A DNA stretch of 64,000 bases, taken from NCBI GenBank assembly GCA_934433485.1, contig CAKRZR010000011.1:1-64000 (forward strand), read 5' to 3'. This DNA comes from an uncultured Eubacteriales bacterium. Lineage in GTDB: Bacteria > Bacillota > Clostridia > Oscillospirales > CAG-272. The notes under the pieces are model-generated. The model was not told the DNA's origin. It saw only the letters and a program-made list of their open reading frames with translations, and searched no databases. Positions 25,958 through 34,410 of this stretch are shown here, piece by piece. A program made the translations under genes and the position numbers. Positions within the stretch are counted from its first letter, which is position 1, and the number at the start of each line of letters is the position of its first letter.

Positions 25958-26245
25958 CTACCTCCCGAATCGAACGCACGCAATGGTGCCGCGAACGGTC
26001 AGGGATTCTCGGAGAAAGTCTGTCATAGAAAGCGCCTCCCCACATATGGTACAGGTTCCGCACTTTGTTTTTAAAACGATCTCCGCATCGGAATACATAA
26101 GAATGCCGCCGCAGCCATCGACGGTCACCTCGCAGTCTCCCTTACAATATACGGTGGGGATGTCCGCGATCCCTTCCATCGGAAATCCGGTGCAAGACGC
26201 CACCATCGCACGCAGATTCCCGCCGCCTATTTTTTTCTTTGTCAC
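25958..26245 (-). CDS. yqfC: Sporulation protein YqfC
   Basis: A 95-residue YqfC/YabP-family protein, a small beta-rich spore-formation factor. Visible are MEGIADIPTVYCKGDCEVTV, ILMYSDAEIVLKTKCG and LRESLTVRGTI. I start it at the GTG at 26245, six bases after GGAGG; the ATG six codons upstream contains that ribosome binding site. Length is close to B. subtilis YqfC. It is the first gene of the yqfC-yqfD-phoH-ybeY-era-recO-mutS2 operon. Confidence 0.88.
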   Translation of the reverse strand: MTKKKIGGGNLRAMVASCTGFPMEGIADIPTVYCKGDCEVTVDGCGGILMYSDAEIVLKTKCGTCTICGEALSMTDFLRESLTVRGTIACVRFGR

Positions 26246-26285
26246 ACGCTTCCTCCGTATCATACCGCAGTCGGCTTTTTGCTAT

Positions 26286-26293
26286 ACTGTATG
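26286..26293 (-). promoter_or_regulatory. Candidate sigma-E -10 element upstream of yqfC
   Basis: On the minus strand CATACAGT matches the sigma-E -10 consensus (CATACA-T) about 40 nt upstream of the yqfC GTG. I cannot identify a convincing -35, so it is only a candidate. It overlaps TATACT on the + strand facing the YlbJ-like gene. Confidence 0.35.
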
Positions 26294-26326
26294 CGAACAA
26301 TTTCCTTTCCATGCGCGGAGGTGCTT

Positions 26327-27388
26327 ATGCGAAGGGTGAAATATGTCATCCGATTTATATGGTTCGTGACGATTCTTTTTGTCGCGCTCGGATTGCTCAG
26401 GCGCGGCGAAGTGGTGCGAAATGTTTTCAGGGACACACTTGCCGGCTGCTTTGCCAGTCTCTTGCCTGTTTTGTTCCCATATATGGTTCTCGCGCGTTTG
26501 ATCGTCTCACTGGACCTTTTCTCACCGTTTGTCCGTCTTTTGCGATTGGACAGAAAGCTGCACATGCCATCCGCACTTCCTGTGGTATGGCTGCTCGGCA
26601 ATTTGTGTGGTTATCCTATCGGTGCGGCAGAATGTGCGGCTCTGGTGCGGCAAAATAAGCTGTCTGCAGAGCATGCCGGGGTTCTCTGTGCCCTTGCAAG
26701 TCATGGGAATCCTGTATACATCGTGCAGATCGCCGGGATCCTGTGGTGGAAAAGTATGTCGTTCGGCATCGGTCTGCTGCTTGCCCAATTGTGCTTTACC
26801 ACCCTTGTGACAACGTTTATTCTGTTTCGGCGCCGCGCAGAAAGAGAGAGTACAGGTGGTGTCAGACAAAATAACGCCATTTCCGGTGCCGGGGCGTTTT
26901 CCGCAGCGATCCGGGATAGCAGCATGGCGTGTGTTGCGGTCTGCGGCTCCATTGTGTTTTTTTCGATCGTAATCGCGCTGCTGCCGCCTACGCATCCGGT
27001 TCTCTCCGCGCTCCTTGCCGCGATTCTCGAATTTACATCCGGCGTGGAAGCGGGTGCTTTGCAAGGAGATATCGCAGGCGCCGCGATTACAGGTTTCGCG
27101 CTTGGATTTGGCGGATTGTCAGTGCTTATGCAGGTCGCGGAACGAACGGACGGCACAGGCATTTCCCTTGTCCCAACAATTCTTATGAAATGCGCAGATG
27201 GTGTGTGGATGGCATCCGCAGCGGCGTTGCTGTATCGCTTGCGCACGGTATACCCGGCAAGTGCAGTCTGGAATCCCATGGAAACGAGCAATCCATGGAT
27301 TGTTGGTTGGGCGATATTCACACTGGGACTCCTCTGCCGCGCGGGAAGTTTTTGGAAAAAGGCAGAAATTTTCCGTAAGAGTCGATAA
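26327..27388 (+). CDS. YlbJ-like sporulation integral membrane protein (nucleoside-recognition family)
   Basis: A 353-residue polytopic membrane protein with roughly eight hydrophobic segments. The stretch LFPYMVLARLI, then LLGNLCGYPIGAAECAAL and LCALASHGNPVYIV, matches the nucleoside-recognition (gate) repeat of YlbJ. YlbJ is a sigma-E-dependent protein needed for dipicolinic acid import or spore maturation. The divergent position against yqfC/yqfD supports a sporulation role. Start chosen at 26327 after GGAGG. It could be another gate-domain transporter, as no biochemical motif fixes a substrate. Confidence 0.75.
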   Translation: MRRVKYVIRFIWFVTILFVALGLLRRGEVVRNVFRDTLAGCFASLLPVLFPYMVLARLIVSLDLFSPFVRLLRLDRKLHMPSALPVVWLLGNLCGYPIGAAECAALVRQNKLSAEHAGVLCALASHGNPVYIVQIAGILWWKSMSFGIGLLLAQLCFTTLVTTFILFRRRAERESTGGVRQNNAISGAGAFSAAIRDSSMACVAVCGSIVFFSIVIALLPPTHPVLSALLAAILEFTSGVEAGALQGDIAGAAITGFALGFGGLSVLMQVAERTDGTGISLVPTILMKCADGVWMASAAALLYRLRTVYPASAVWNPMETSNPWIVGWAIFTLGLLCRAGSFWKKAEIFRKSR

Positions 27389-27402
27389 ATTTCGGAAAAC
27401 AC

Positions 27403-27431
27403 TTGATTTTCAGCGCATCGTTGTATATAAT
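27403..27431 (+). promoter_or_regulatory. SigA-type promoter for the small Cys-rich gene and prfB
   Basis: TTGATT (27403-27408), 17-nt spacer, TATAAT (27426-27431), about 60 nt before the GTG at 27493. Confidence 0.75.
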
Positions 27432-27492
27432 AGTATGATAGGATAATAGAGGATATTGACCCTATTGCAGAGACGGAAGGCGGTGACAGAAT

Positions 27493-27708
27493 GTGAAAAC
27501 GAAAGCGGAGATCGAACGATTCTGCAAGTATTGTGAGCACGCGGAAGAACTGCGCGATGGGAATACCATGCTCTGCAAAACACGTGGCGTTGTCTCTTCA
27601 GGTGCTTGCTGCCGTCGTTTCCGGTACGATCCCTTAAAACGTACACCGATTATGCCGGGCGCAGAAAGGAATGTGGCTCTGCTGTCGCTTGATTTCGTGG
27701 ACATCTGA
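27493..27708 (+). CDS. Conserved small cysteine-rich protein
   Basis: A 71-residue protein without a named function. It has CKYC near the N-terminus, then LCKTRGVVSSGACCRRFRYDPLKRTP, a pattern of five or six cysteines followed by the invariant-looking FRYDPLKR. I recall similar unnamed small proteins in Clostridia. The pattern suggests a metal-binding or redox knuckle. The GTG at 27493 follows AAGGCGGTG. It shares a promoter with prfB and the TrmH-type gene, so it may be translation-associated, but that is only context. Confidence 0.65.
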   Translation: MKTKAEIERFCKYCEHAEELRDGNTMLCKTRGVVSSGACCRRFRYDPLKRTPIMPGAERNVALLSLDFVDI

Positions 27709-27822
27709 CGTGCATGGCTTGCATAGCGGAACAAGTAAGGAAACGCTGATGGAAAGTTTATGGATTCAGCGCATCCGTAAGGACGAACTACGATTGAAAA
27801 CGAAAAAATGGAGGATATACCA

Positions 27823-28941
27823 TTGATTATCGCATTAGAAGACGCAAAATACGAACTTACCAATTTCCGTGACGATCTTGCCGAGCTTGGCAGCGCGCTG
27901 CGGATCGATACACTGCGGGAACAGGTCGCCGAGCTTGAAAAGAAAACGTCGGATCCGGCGTTCTGGAATGACCAAGCGACCTCCGGTAAGACCTTACAGC
28001 AGATCAAGCAGCTCAAAGACAAAATCACTGCTTACGAAGCGCTCTGTACGAAGCTAGAGGACGCGATCACCCTCGCCGAGCTCGCCATCGAGGAAAATGA
28101 CGAGAGCATGGTCGAGGAAGTGCTGAATGAGCAAAAGGAGATCCTCGCGACCGAGGAAAAAATGCGCATTGAGATCTTACTCTCCGGCGAATACGACCGA
28201 AACAACGCCATCGTCAGCTTTCATCCGGGTGCTGGCGGTACCGAGGCGCAGGACTGGGCGCAGATGCTCTATCGGATGTATACACGTTGGGGAGAACGGC
28301 ACGGCTACAACGTGAAGCTTCTCGACTGGCTCGACGGCGAGGAAGCGGGGCTCAAATCCGCCACGATCATGGTCGAGGGACTGAACGCCTATGGGTATCT
28401 CAAGAGCGAAAACGGCGTGCATCGTCTGGTCCGCGTATCTCCCTTTGACGCATCCGGCAGACGGCATACCTCGTTCGCGTCCGTGGAGGTCATGCCGGAA
28501 TTTGACGACGATAACTCCATCGAGATCAAGGATGAGGACCTGGAGATCACGGCGCATCGTTCCAGCGGCGCGGGTGGTCAGCACATCAACAAAACGGACT
28601 CCGCCATTCGGATCACGCACATTCCGACCGGAATTGTGGTTGGCTGTCAGACTGAGCGCAGTCAGCTTCAGAACAAGGAAACCGCAATGAAAATGCTGAA
28701 ATCCAAGCTCATGGAGATCAAGCAGCGCGAAAAGCTCGACAAAATCGACGATATCAAGGGTGTCAAAACGAACATCGAATGGGGCGCACAGATCCGTTCC
28801 TACGTATTCATGCCGTACACCCTTGTCAAGGATACACGCACCGGATACGAGGACGGCAACATTCAGGCAGTCATGGACGGCGACCTGGACGGCTTCATCA
28901 ACGCCTATCTGAAGATGAACGCGGGCAGCAGCGGCAAATAA
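27823..28941 (+). CDS. prfB: Peptide chain release factor 2
   Basis: About 372 residues; RF2 releases peptides at UGA and UAA codons. SPFDASGRR carries the SPF anticodon-like tripeptide specific to RF2, and SSGAGGQHINKTDSA carries the GGQ catalytic loop. The reading frame is continuous: no in-frame TGA or slippery CTT-TGA site occurs in the first 40 codons, so the autoregulatory +1 frameshift known from many bacteria is absent. Start chosen as TTG at 27823, eight bases after GGAGG; an ATG at 27808 contains no upstream ribosome binding site. Confidence 0.94.
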   Translation: MIIALEDAKYELTNFRDDLAELGSALRIDTLREQVAELEKKTSDPAFWNDQATSGKTLQQIKQLKDKITAYEALCTKLEDAITLAELAIEENDESMVEEVLNEQKEILATEEKMRIEILLSGEYDRNNAIVSFHPGAGGTEAQDWAQMLYRMYTRWGERHGYNVKLLDWLDGEEAGLKSATIMVEGLNAYGYLKSENGVHRLVRVSPFDASGRRHTSFASVEVMPEFDDDNSIEIKDEDLEITAHRSSGAGGQHINKTDSAIRITHIPTGIVVGCQTERSQLQNKETAMKMLKSKLMEIKQREKLDKIDDIKGVKTNIEWGAQIRSYVFMPYTLVKDTRTGYEDGNIQAVMDGDLDGFINAYLKMNAGSSGK

Positions 28942-28942
28942 G

Positions 28943-29725
28943 ATGGAAAAGGAAATCCGCAGGCAGCAGGATTCCGTCCTGTTTGAGGGAATGACCTCAA
29001 TCCGTGCCTGCATCCGTGCGATGGAGGAAGGGCTGTCGGACCGACGGATCGAGAGGATCTATATAGATCAGGACAAGACGAGGACAAAATCCGGCGAGAC
29101 AGGCTATCTGCGCGCGATGGGCGAGAAATACGGCTTTCCGATAGAGCCGACGGACAGTGCGACACTTGATGAGATGACGCTCGGCACATCACACGGCGGA
29201 TTTGCCGCTGTCTGCACGATGCGTTCGCTCCAGCCGCTCACCCCCGACGATATTTTACCCGGGCAGTTTGCCGTATGGATCGAGGGAATCGAGGACCCAT
29301 ACAATTTCGGTTACGCGCTGCGTTCTCTGTATGCCTGTGGTGTCGATCTGGTCGTGCTTTCACCGCGCAACTGGATGAACGCCGCAGGAGTGGTCTGTCG
29401 TTCGTCTGCCGGCGCATCGGAGCTTTTGCCGATGTATGTTGCTGAAAACGAAATGGTCACGGACTGGTTCCACGACAAGGGATACAAAATCGCGTGCGCC
29501 GGAATCCGGGATTCCGTATCGTCCTTCGACGCGGATCTGGCAAAGCCCCTTTTCCTGATCGTCGGCGGAGAAAAGCGCGGCATTTCCCGCAAGCTCCTCG
29601 ACAGAGCGGATCTTATCGTGCGGATCGACTATGGCAGAGCGTTTCGCGGTTCCCTGTCCGCTGCATCCGCCTGTGCCATGCTCGGGTACGAGGTACTGCG
29701 ACAGAACCGCGATGCTGGAGAATAA
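28943..29725 (+). CDS. TrmH/SpoU family RNA methyltransferase
   Basis: A 260-residue SPOUT-class 2'-O-methyltransferase. The trefoil-knot motifs are visible: IEGIEDPYNFGYALRSLYACG (motif 1), FLIVGGEKRGISRKLL (motif 2) and IDYGRAFRGSLSAASACAML (motif 3, normally ending SLNVSxAxAI, here with Ser-Leu-Ser-Ala). The N-terminal ~90 residues form a small L30-like substrate domain. The RNA target (23S rRNA or a tRNA) is unknown. It starts two bases after the prfB stop without a clear ribosome binding site, so translation is probably coupled. Confidence 0.88.
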   Translation: MEKEIRRQQDSVLFEGMTSIRACIRAMEEGLSDRRIERIYIDQDKTRTKSGETGYLRAMGEKYGFPIEPTDSATLDEMTLGTSHGGFAAVCTMRSLQPLTPDDILPGQFAVWIEGIEDPYNFGYALRSLYACGVDLVVLSPRNWMNAAGVVCRSSAGASELLPMYVAENEMVTDWFHDKGYKIACAGIRDSVSSFDADLAKPLFLIVGGEKRGISRKLLDRADLIVRIDYGRAFRGSLSAASACAMLGYEVLRQNRDAGE

Positions 29726-29735
29726 CAGAATCCGT

Positions 29736-29784
29736 AAAAGAACGCGGCGTATATTCCACAGGAAATATACGCCGCGTTCTTTTT
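29736..29784. terminator. Strong bidirectional terminator
   Basis: GAACGCGGCGTATAT pairs with ATATACGCCGCGTTC, followed by TTTTT on + and preceded by AAAA, between converging genes. Confidence 0.88.
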
Positions 29785-29788
29785 GCGG

Positions 29789-32167
29789 TTATTCGTTTTC
29801 GCTCAGGTAGATCCCGACGCGGCTGTCGATATTCTTCGCGCATTCCTCCGCAGGGATCGCCCCGCCGAGATAGCGGCTTTCCTCTTCCTCCGCGATCGAC
29901 GCGACCATACTGTCGGAAGCCCAGATGGATGTCACCTCGCTCTCCAGAACGGCAGTGACCCTTGCAATATCGTCCTCTGTAATGACGTAGTGATCGCCCG
30001 CGCGGCCGTTCAGAGTGCCGTTTTCATCGAGCGCGATTGTTTTGTCAAAGGTTTTGGTATCACCGTCATGGTAGAAGAACAGCTCATATCCGGAATACCG
30101 CGCGAACCGCTCCTCCTGCAATGCACGCACGCTGTAGAAACCAGAGCGCAGCGCGTCGAACACGTACCTCTCCTGCACTGGGGACGACCGTGTGAGATAG
30201 GACTCGATAAATTCCCACGCGAGAGACGGTTCCGCGCAGTCCGAGGTGATCGCAAGGTGGCTGTCGGGACGGAGATCTACACCATGTTTATCCTCTGCCG
30301 GATAACCGATGCACGTAATGTCACGGGTGCCGAATACGTGCGCAAGGCGGTAATAGCTGTACATCGTACCGAGAGAAAGCTCCTCCAACTTGATTTTCCC
30401 GTTCCAGTACAGGTTTTCGCCGCCTTCCGTCACCTCGAGCTGATCCTCCGATGTTATTGCTCCGGCAAGAAGCGCGTCGTAGTTGTTCGTAGCATGGGTC
30501 ATATACGTCTGCCCGGTCTCCGGCAATGTCTGCAAAAACGTGAGATACCGCAAAAACAGCGGATCGGTGAAATCTGCTTTTCCGTCCCGAATAAACGGCC
30601 GATATTGGTTCCAACCAAAGAGCATATTGGTGTAGTTCTCCCGGCTTAACTCCTCCATGAGATATTCGCCGTCTGTGAGATCGTCGCAGAAATCGAGAAA
30701 TTCCGCAAGATCCCACCCGGTTCTGCCATCCAGTACGTCAGTTCTGCCCACCAATCCGTGCAGCCAGAAGGAACGAAAGATACCATACAGCTTGCCGTCG
30801 TCCGATTCCATGTAATCCCGCACACTGTGGTAGAGCGAATCCTTCTGCACCTCACCGTTCATGAGCGGATACAGGTCGACGAGATACCCCGGCAGTCTTT
30901 TTGTGAGCGTTTTGAGATCGTTTCCGGACAGAACGAGAATATCCGCCTTGACGACTCTGGCGGTCAGATCGGTTTTGAAGCGGTCGTAGCTTGCCAGAAA
31001 GTTCTCTTTTGTGCGGTATTTGCTGTAATCCGTGACCAGGATCCGCGCATTTTCATGGGTGCCGTGAAACCGGGCGACCTCCGCTTTGATGTCTTCAGAA
31101 ATATCCATACCGACAAGGTGCAGCACCGTCGCCTGGGTGAGATCGATATCCTCCGATGGACGATAAAGCCGCAGGGTGGATGCGCTGCCGTCCATGGTAT
31201 GAATCGCCATATGTGGTCTGTCATTTTTGCCGCGGAAGAATAGCTCCACCCCGCGCACGCTGCCTGTGATTCCGGACTGCAGGAGATCCGCCACCGGTTC
31301 ACATATGAGCTTTTCCGGATCCGCGTCCTCGGCGAGACGATAACGGTATACCATATCGTCCTTGTAGAAATAGAAATACCCGCCATAACAGTCGATCGGC
31401 GTACCCTCGTACCAGGCGTTCGCTCCGTTCATATAAGCAGGCGTCGCGTATTCCCGCACGATGGCGTGGTCGCGGATCTCGGCGATCGTCAGTCCAGCTC
31501 CGGTGCTATAGGTGACGTAATATCCCTCATGCGCAGAGGTGATCCCGACGCTGTCCCCGGGCAGCTCAAGCGTGGCGGTCATGGTCAGCGTGTCGTCATA
31601 GAACGCGAGCTTTTTGCCCCAGAGTATGGCAATCTCATTCTCTGCTGCAGCGATCGGTAGTGCGCCAATAGCGAACGGATTGTCCATGGATAAAGCCGGC
31701 TTGTCGGTTCCACCATCGGGACGGATTGTGTCGACGGAAGCATCCGCAAGCACTGCGCCTGTGAGATCGTACCAACGGAAACGGTTCTCGCCATTTTCAA
31801 ACGGAATCGCGAACAGTCCTCGCGCGGTCAATGTCTGTCCGTTTACACTTTCCAGTGCAAGCGGGATCGTTCCGGAGGCATCGCCGTTTTCATCCGTTAC
31901 AATAAAATAGAACCTTTCTTCATATGCATCCGCGGTTTTCTCCACGATAAACGCTTCATAATTGCTCTCGTGGACAGCTGTGTAATATTTACCATCCGCA
32001 AGCACGACGTTCGATGGGCTGCCATCCATCCTGTCAACAAGCGGCGTTGCCGTCATTTGTGTATAGAGATGTCGCAAAACATTCTCATCCAACTCGGTGT
32101 TTTTCCGACAGGCAGTGAGCGGAATGAGCATGGTCAGGGCTAAGAAAAAGCAAAGAATCTTTTGCAT
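29789..32167 (-). CDS. Large extracellular solute-binding lipoprotein with N-terminal propeller-like region
   Basis: A 792-residue secreted lipoprotein: signal peptide ending in a lipobox (IPLTAC, Cys20). Residues ~25-330 are rich in short beta strands and look propeller-like. From ~345 (TVLHLVGMDISEDIKAEVARF) the sequence resembles family-1 extracellular solute-binding proteins of sugar ABC transporters, with DILVLSGNDLKTLTKR, GWDLAEFLDFC and late PSLAWEFIESYL. No permease or ATPase gene is nearby. It may be an orphan sugar-binding or sensor protein. Codon usage looks like its neighbours. Confidence 0.75.
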   Translation of the reverse strand: MQKILCFFLALTMLIPLTACRKNTELDENVLRHLYTQMTATPLVDRMDGSPSNVVLADGKYYTAVHESNYEAFIVEKTADAYEERFYFIVTDENGDASGTIPLALESVNGQTLTARGLFAIPFENGENRFRWYDLTGAVLADASVDTIRPDGGTDKPALSMDNPFAIGALPIAAAENEIAILWGKKLAFYDDTLTMTATLELPGDSVGITSAHEGYYVTYSTGAGLTIAEIRDHAIVREYATPAYMNGANAWYEGTPIDCYGGYFYFYKDDMVYRYRLAEDADPEKLICEPVADLLQSGITGSVRGVELFFRGKNDRPHMAIHTMDGSASTLRLYRPSEDIDLTQATVLHLVGMDISEDIKAEVARFHGTHENARILVTDYSKYRTKENFLASYDRFKTDLTARVVKADILVLSGNDLKTLTKRLPGYLVDLYPLMNGEVQKDSLYHSVRDYMESDDGKLYGIFRSFWLHGLVGRTDVLDGRTGWDLAEFLDFCDDLTDGEYLMEELSRENYTNMLFGWNQYRPFIRDGKADFTDPLFLRYLTFLQTLPETGQTYMTHATNNYDALLAGAITSEDQLEVTEGGENLYWNGKIKLEELSLGTMYSYYRLAHVFGTRDITCIGYPAEDKHGVDLRPDSHLAITSDCAEPSLAWEFIESYLTRSSPVQERYVFDALRSGFYSVRALQEERFARYSGYELFFYHDGDTKTFDKTIALDENGTLNGRAGDHYVITEDDIARVTAVLESEVTSIWASDSMVASIAEEEESRYLGGAIPAEECAKNIDSRVGIYLSENE

Positions 32168-32318
32168 ACAGGGGGCTCCTTTCCGATTTTGGTTCTGTTA
32201 TCTCTATAAGCAGCGAAAAAACGGAAAACCCTAAGGCTACAAAAGATTCTTTTTTTCTGTTTGGCAGTTTTCCGTATGGATTGCTGCTGAGTGTCGTTCA
32301 AAATGAACTGTTCTTGTA

Positions 32319-33212
32319 TCAGAAGGATCCGCTGGAGCCGCCGTGCGTCTCACCGGAGGAGGAGGTGTGCGTGGTGGACGGTCCGCCGTGATCTTCGTTT
32401 TCCTGCGCGCGCCTGGTGCGGTTCACGGTGCGGTAGAGGAAGATATCGCGTGCGTTTGTGATGCGCAGAGAGTCGCGGTCCACATAGTCTGCGGCACCGG
32501 ATCTCTGCTGCACGGTATGGAGCTTCGCCTTCATAATGCCCATCGGGATCATGGAGAGGAGAAACCCAACGAGGAGTGCGATCGGAATGTACCGCGCCGT
32601 CATCTCAAGACGCCTACTTACAGGTATCGGTTCGTAGGGATCATAATTCTCGTCGTAGAAATTATGTTCCTCGTCATAGGAATCCGATTGCTCAAAATAG
32701 TCGCTTGGTCTTTGCCCCGTTCTCTCCGCGTACAGATAGTCGCAGCCTTTGGCATATGCCCAAAACGCCTTCTCATAGTCGCCATCCGAGAGATAGGGAA
32801 GAAATTGCTCCTGCAAATATTCATTGCCCTTGTCCGTTACGTACTGGATCGCGATTCCGTGCGTGGACAGTGCCCATTTGCGCTCAGCCATAGCGATAAC
32901 GAACAGAATACCATCTTTGTTTGCCCCGGTACCGTAGCTGTAATAGTCGAATAAATCATCAGCATAGGCGGTGATATCGTCGTAACCGTATTCCTCAATG
33001 CTGTCCACCACGGCGATGGACGTATCCACCTGGAACCGGTCGCTTACAACATTGAGCGCTTCGAGAACCGTATTGTACTCGTCCTCCGACAGGACGCCGT
33101 ATTCGTCGTACAGCCTGCCAAGCGGTTCGTATTCTGTTTCGGCAAAGCATACGCCGGTCATAAGAAAAGCGAGGGTGAGCACCGTCAGTGCTGCGGCAAT
33201 GATGCGTTTCAT
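32319..33212 (-). CDS. TPM-domain membrane protein, YdjH-like
   Basis: A 297-residue protein with a cleavable signal sequence ending at CFAET, an extracytoplasmic TPM domain (LYDEYGVLSEDEYNTV..., GILFVIAMAERKWALSTHG), one transmembrane helix near residue 210 (IPIALLVGFLLSMIPMGI), and a cytosolic Ser/Gly/His-rich tail ending GGSSGSF. Order SPFH gene, zinc-ribbon gene, TPM gene resembles B. subtilis ydjI, ydjG, ydjH, where the products anchor the PspA paralogue YdjF at the membrane. No pspA is present here. Confidence 0.82.
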   Translation of the reverse strand: MKRIIAAALTVLTLAFLMTGVCFAETEYEPLGRLYDEYGVLSEDEYNTVLEALNVVSDRFQVDTSIAVVDSIEEYGYDDITAYADDLFDYYSYGTGANKDGILFVIAMAERKWALSTHGIAIQYVTDKGNEYLQEQFLPYLSDGDYEKAFWAYAKGCDYLYAERTGQRPSDYFEQSDSYDEEHNFYDENYDPYEPIPVSRRLEMTARYIPIALLVGFLLSMIPMGIMKAKLHTVQQRSGAADYVDRDSLRITNARDIFLYRTVNRTRRAQENEDHGGPSTTHTSSSGETHGGSSGSF

Positions 33213-33227
33213 ATTCCATTCCCTCCC

Positions 33228-34316
33228 TTACACCGACTGCACGATAAAGAGAACGAGCAGTGAAATCAGCGCGAAAATGCCTGTGTAGAAGAGCTTATAC
33301 TTCCAATACGCTCCCTTGTCCATTGGCAGGTTCCCGACGAATTTTCCGGTCTGTCCGTTCATGGCGAATTGATAATTCTGCCCGTTCCAGCTTGTGTTGA
33401 GGATCCACGCCGGGAGCAGCACGTATCGCACACGACCGTTCTGAAACCGGATGCTCGACGATTCCAGCGTAACGGAGGAGTATTCGCCGCAGGTTTCCTG
33501 ACGGATCACCCTTTCCGTGGTTTGCCGGATCCGCTCATTGGCGCGCTCGATGCAGTTCTCCTTCGGCACGTCGTATTTGTCCGCGAGGTAGCCCGCAAGA
33601 TACGCCGTCTGGAAATCGACTGCCTCGGTGAGATCGTATGGCTCCAGCGATTCTGTCAGATCGTTCAGGATTTTGGAAGCGCCGTCCACGGGGATGCCGG
33701 TATACGAGAGAGAGCCGCCACGCACCACGGAATAATACTCCGTTTCTGTATAATCGAAATCGCTGTCCGACCATGCATGTACTCTGGTTCCCTTGAAACG
33801 AAGATGCGCGTCCGCCTCGGTGTCAAAGAGCCAGAACGGGATATAGACCCCACGGATCTCGTCGATGTGATTTTGGCTCTGGAATACGCGTGGCAGGAGC
33901 TTTTTTCCGGTCAGATGCCGGCTCAGAGCTTCCTTTGCCGCCTTTTTGTCAAGCTTGAACGGTACCACCAGATCCGGTCGCAGATCCCCCGCGAAGGTGC
34001 CGAGCATCACAACGGGATTGCCGCAGTACGGACAACTGATCGCACCGGTGTTCTCATCGCCGATGATCTCGCCGCCGCAGGACTGGCACGCGTACACGCG
34101 CATATGCGCGGTTTCGTTCGCCTGCCACTGTTCTCCTCCAGCGATGTTCCAGTGCATGGAGTCTTTTCCGTCCTCGTTCAGAGCGGCGTCCATATCCCGC
34201 AGAGCGTCCATCTCATATTCGGTATCACAGTACGGGCATTTCATCTTCTGTGCATGTGGGTCAAACGCGATCGCACCGCCGCAGCACGGGCACTTATAGG
34301 TCATTTGCTTATCCAA
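33228..34316 (-). CDS. Zinc-ribbon membrane protein, YdjG-like
   Basis: A 362-residue protein with two N-terminal zinc ribbons: CPCC...CPYC (residues ~9-29) and CQSC...CPYC (~77-97). A middle domain of unknown fold follows, and a single C-terminal transmembrane helix (YTGIFALISLLVLFIVQSV). This matches the TFIIB-like zinc-ribbon membrane proteins of the YdjG type. The start is TTG at 34316, seven to eight bases after AGGAGGAG; an ATG four codons later is too far from that site. Lies between the SPFH and TPM genes, 15 nt from the latter. Confidence 0.8.
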   Translation of the reverse strand: MDKQMTYKCPCCGGAIAFDPHAQKMKCPYCDTEYEMDALRDMDAALNEDGKDSMHWNIAGGEQWQANETAHMRVYACQSCGGEIIGDENTGAISCPYCGNPVVMLGTFAGDLRPDLVVPFKLDKKAAKEALSRHLTGKKLLPRVFQSQNHIDEIRGVYIPFWLFDTEADAHLRFKGTRVHAWSDSDFDYTETEYYSVVRGGSLSYTGIPVDGASKILNDLTESLEPYDLTEAVDFQTAYLAGYLADKYDVPKENCIERANERIRQTTERVIRQETCGEYSSVTLESSSIRFQNGRVRYVLLPAWILNTSWNGQNYQFAMNGQTGKFVGNLPMDKGAYWKYKLFYTGIFALISLLVLFIVQSV

Positions 34317-34410
34317 CTCGTTTCTCCTCCTACTCGCAATGGAAATACCTCTGTCCGACGAAAACGTATGAAAATTCCGCCGAACAGAGGTATCCTCTCG
34401 ATTCTATCGA

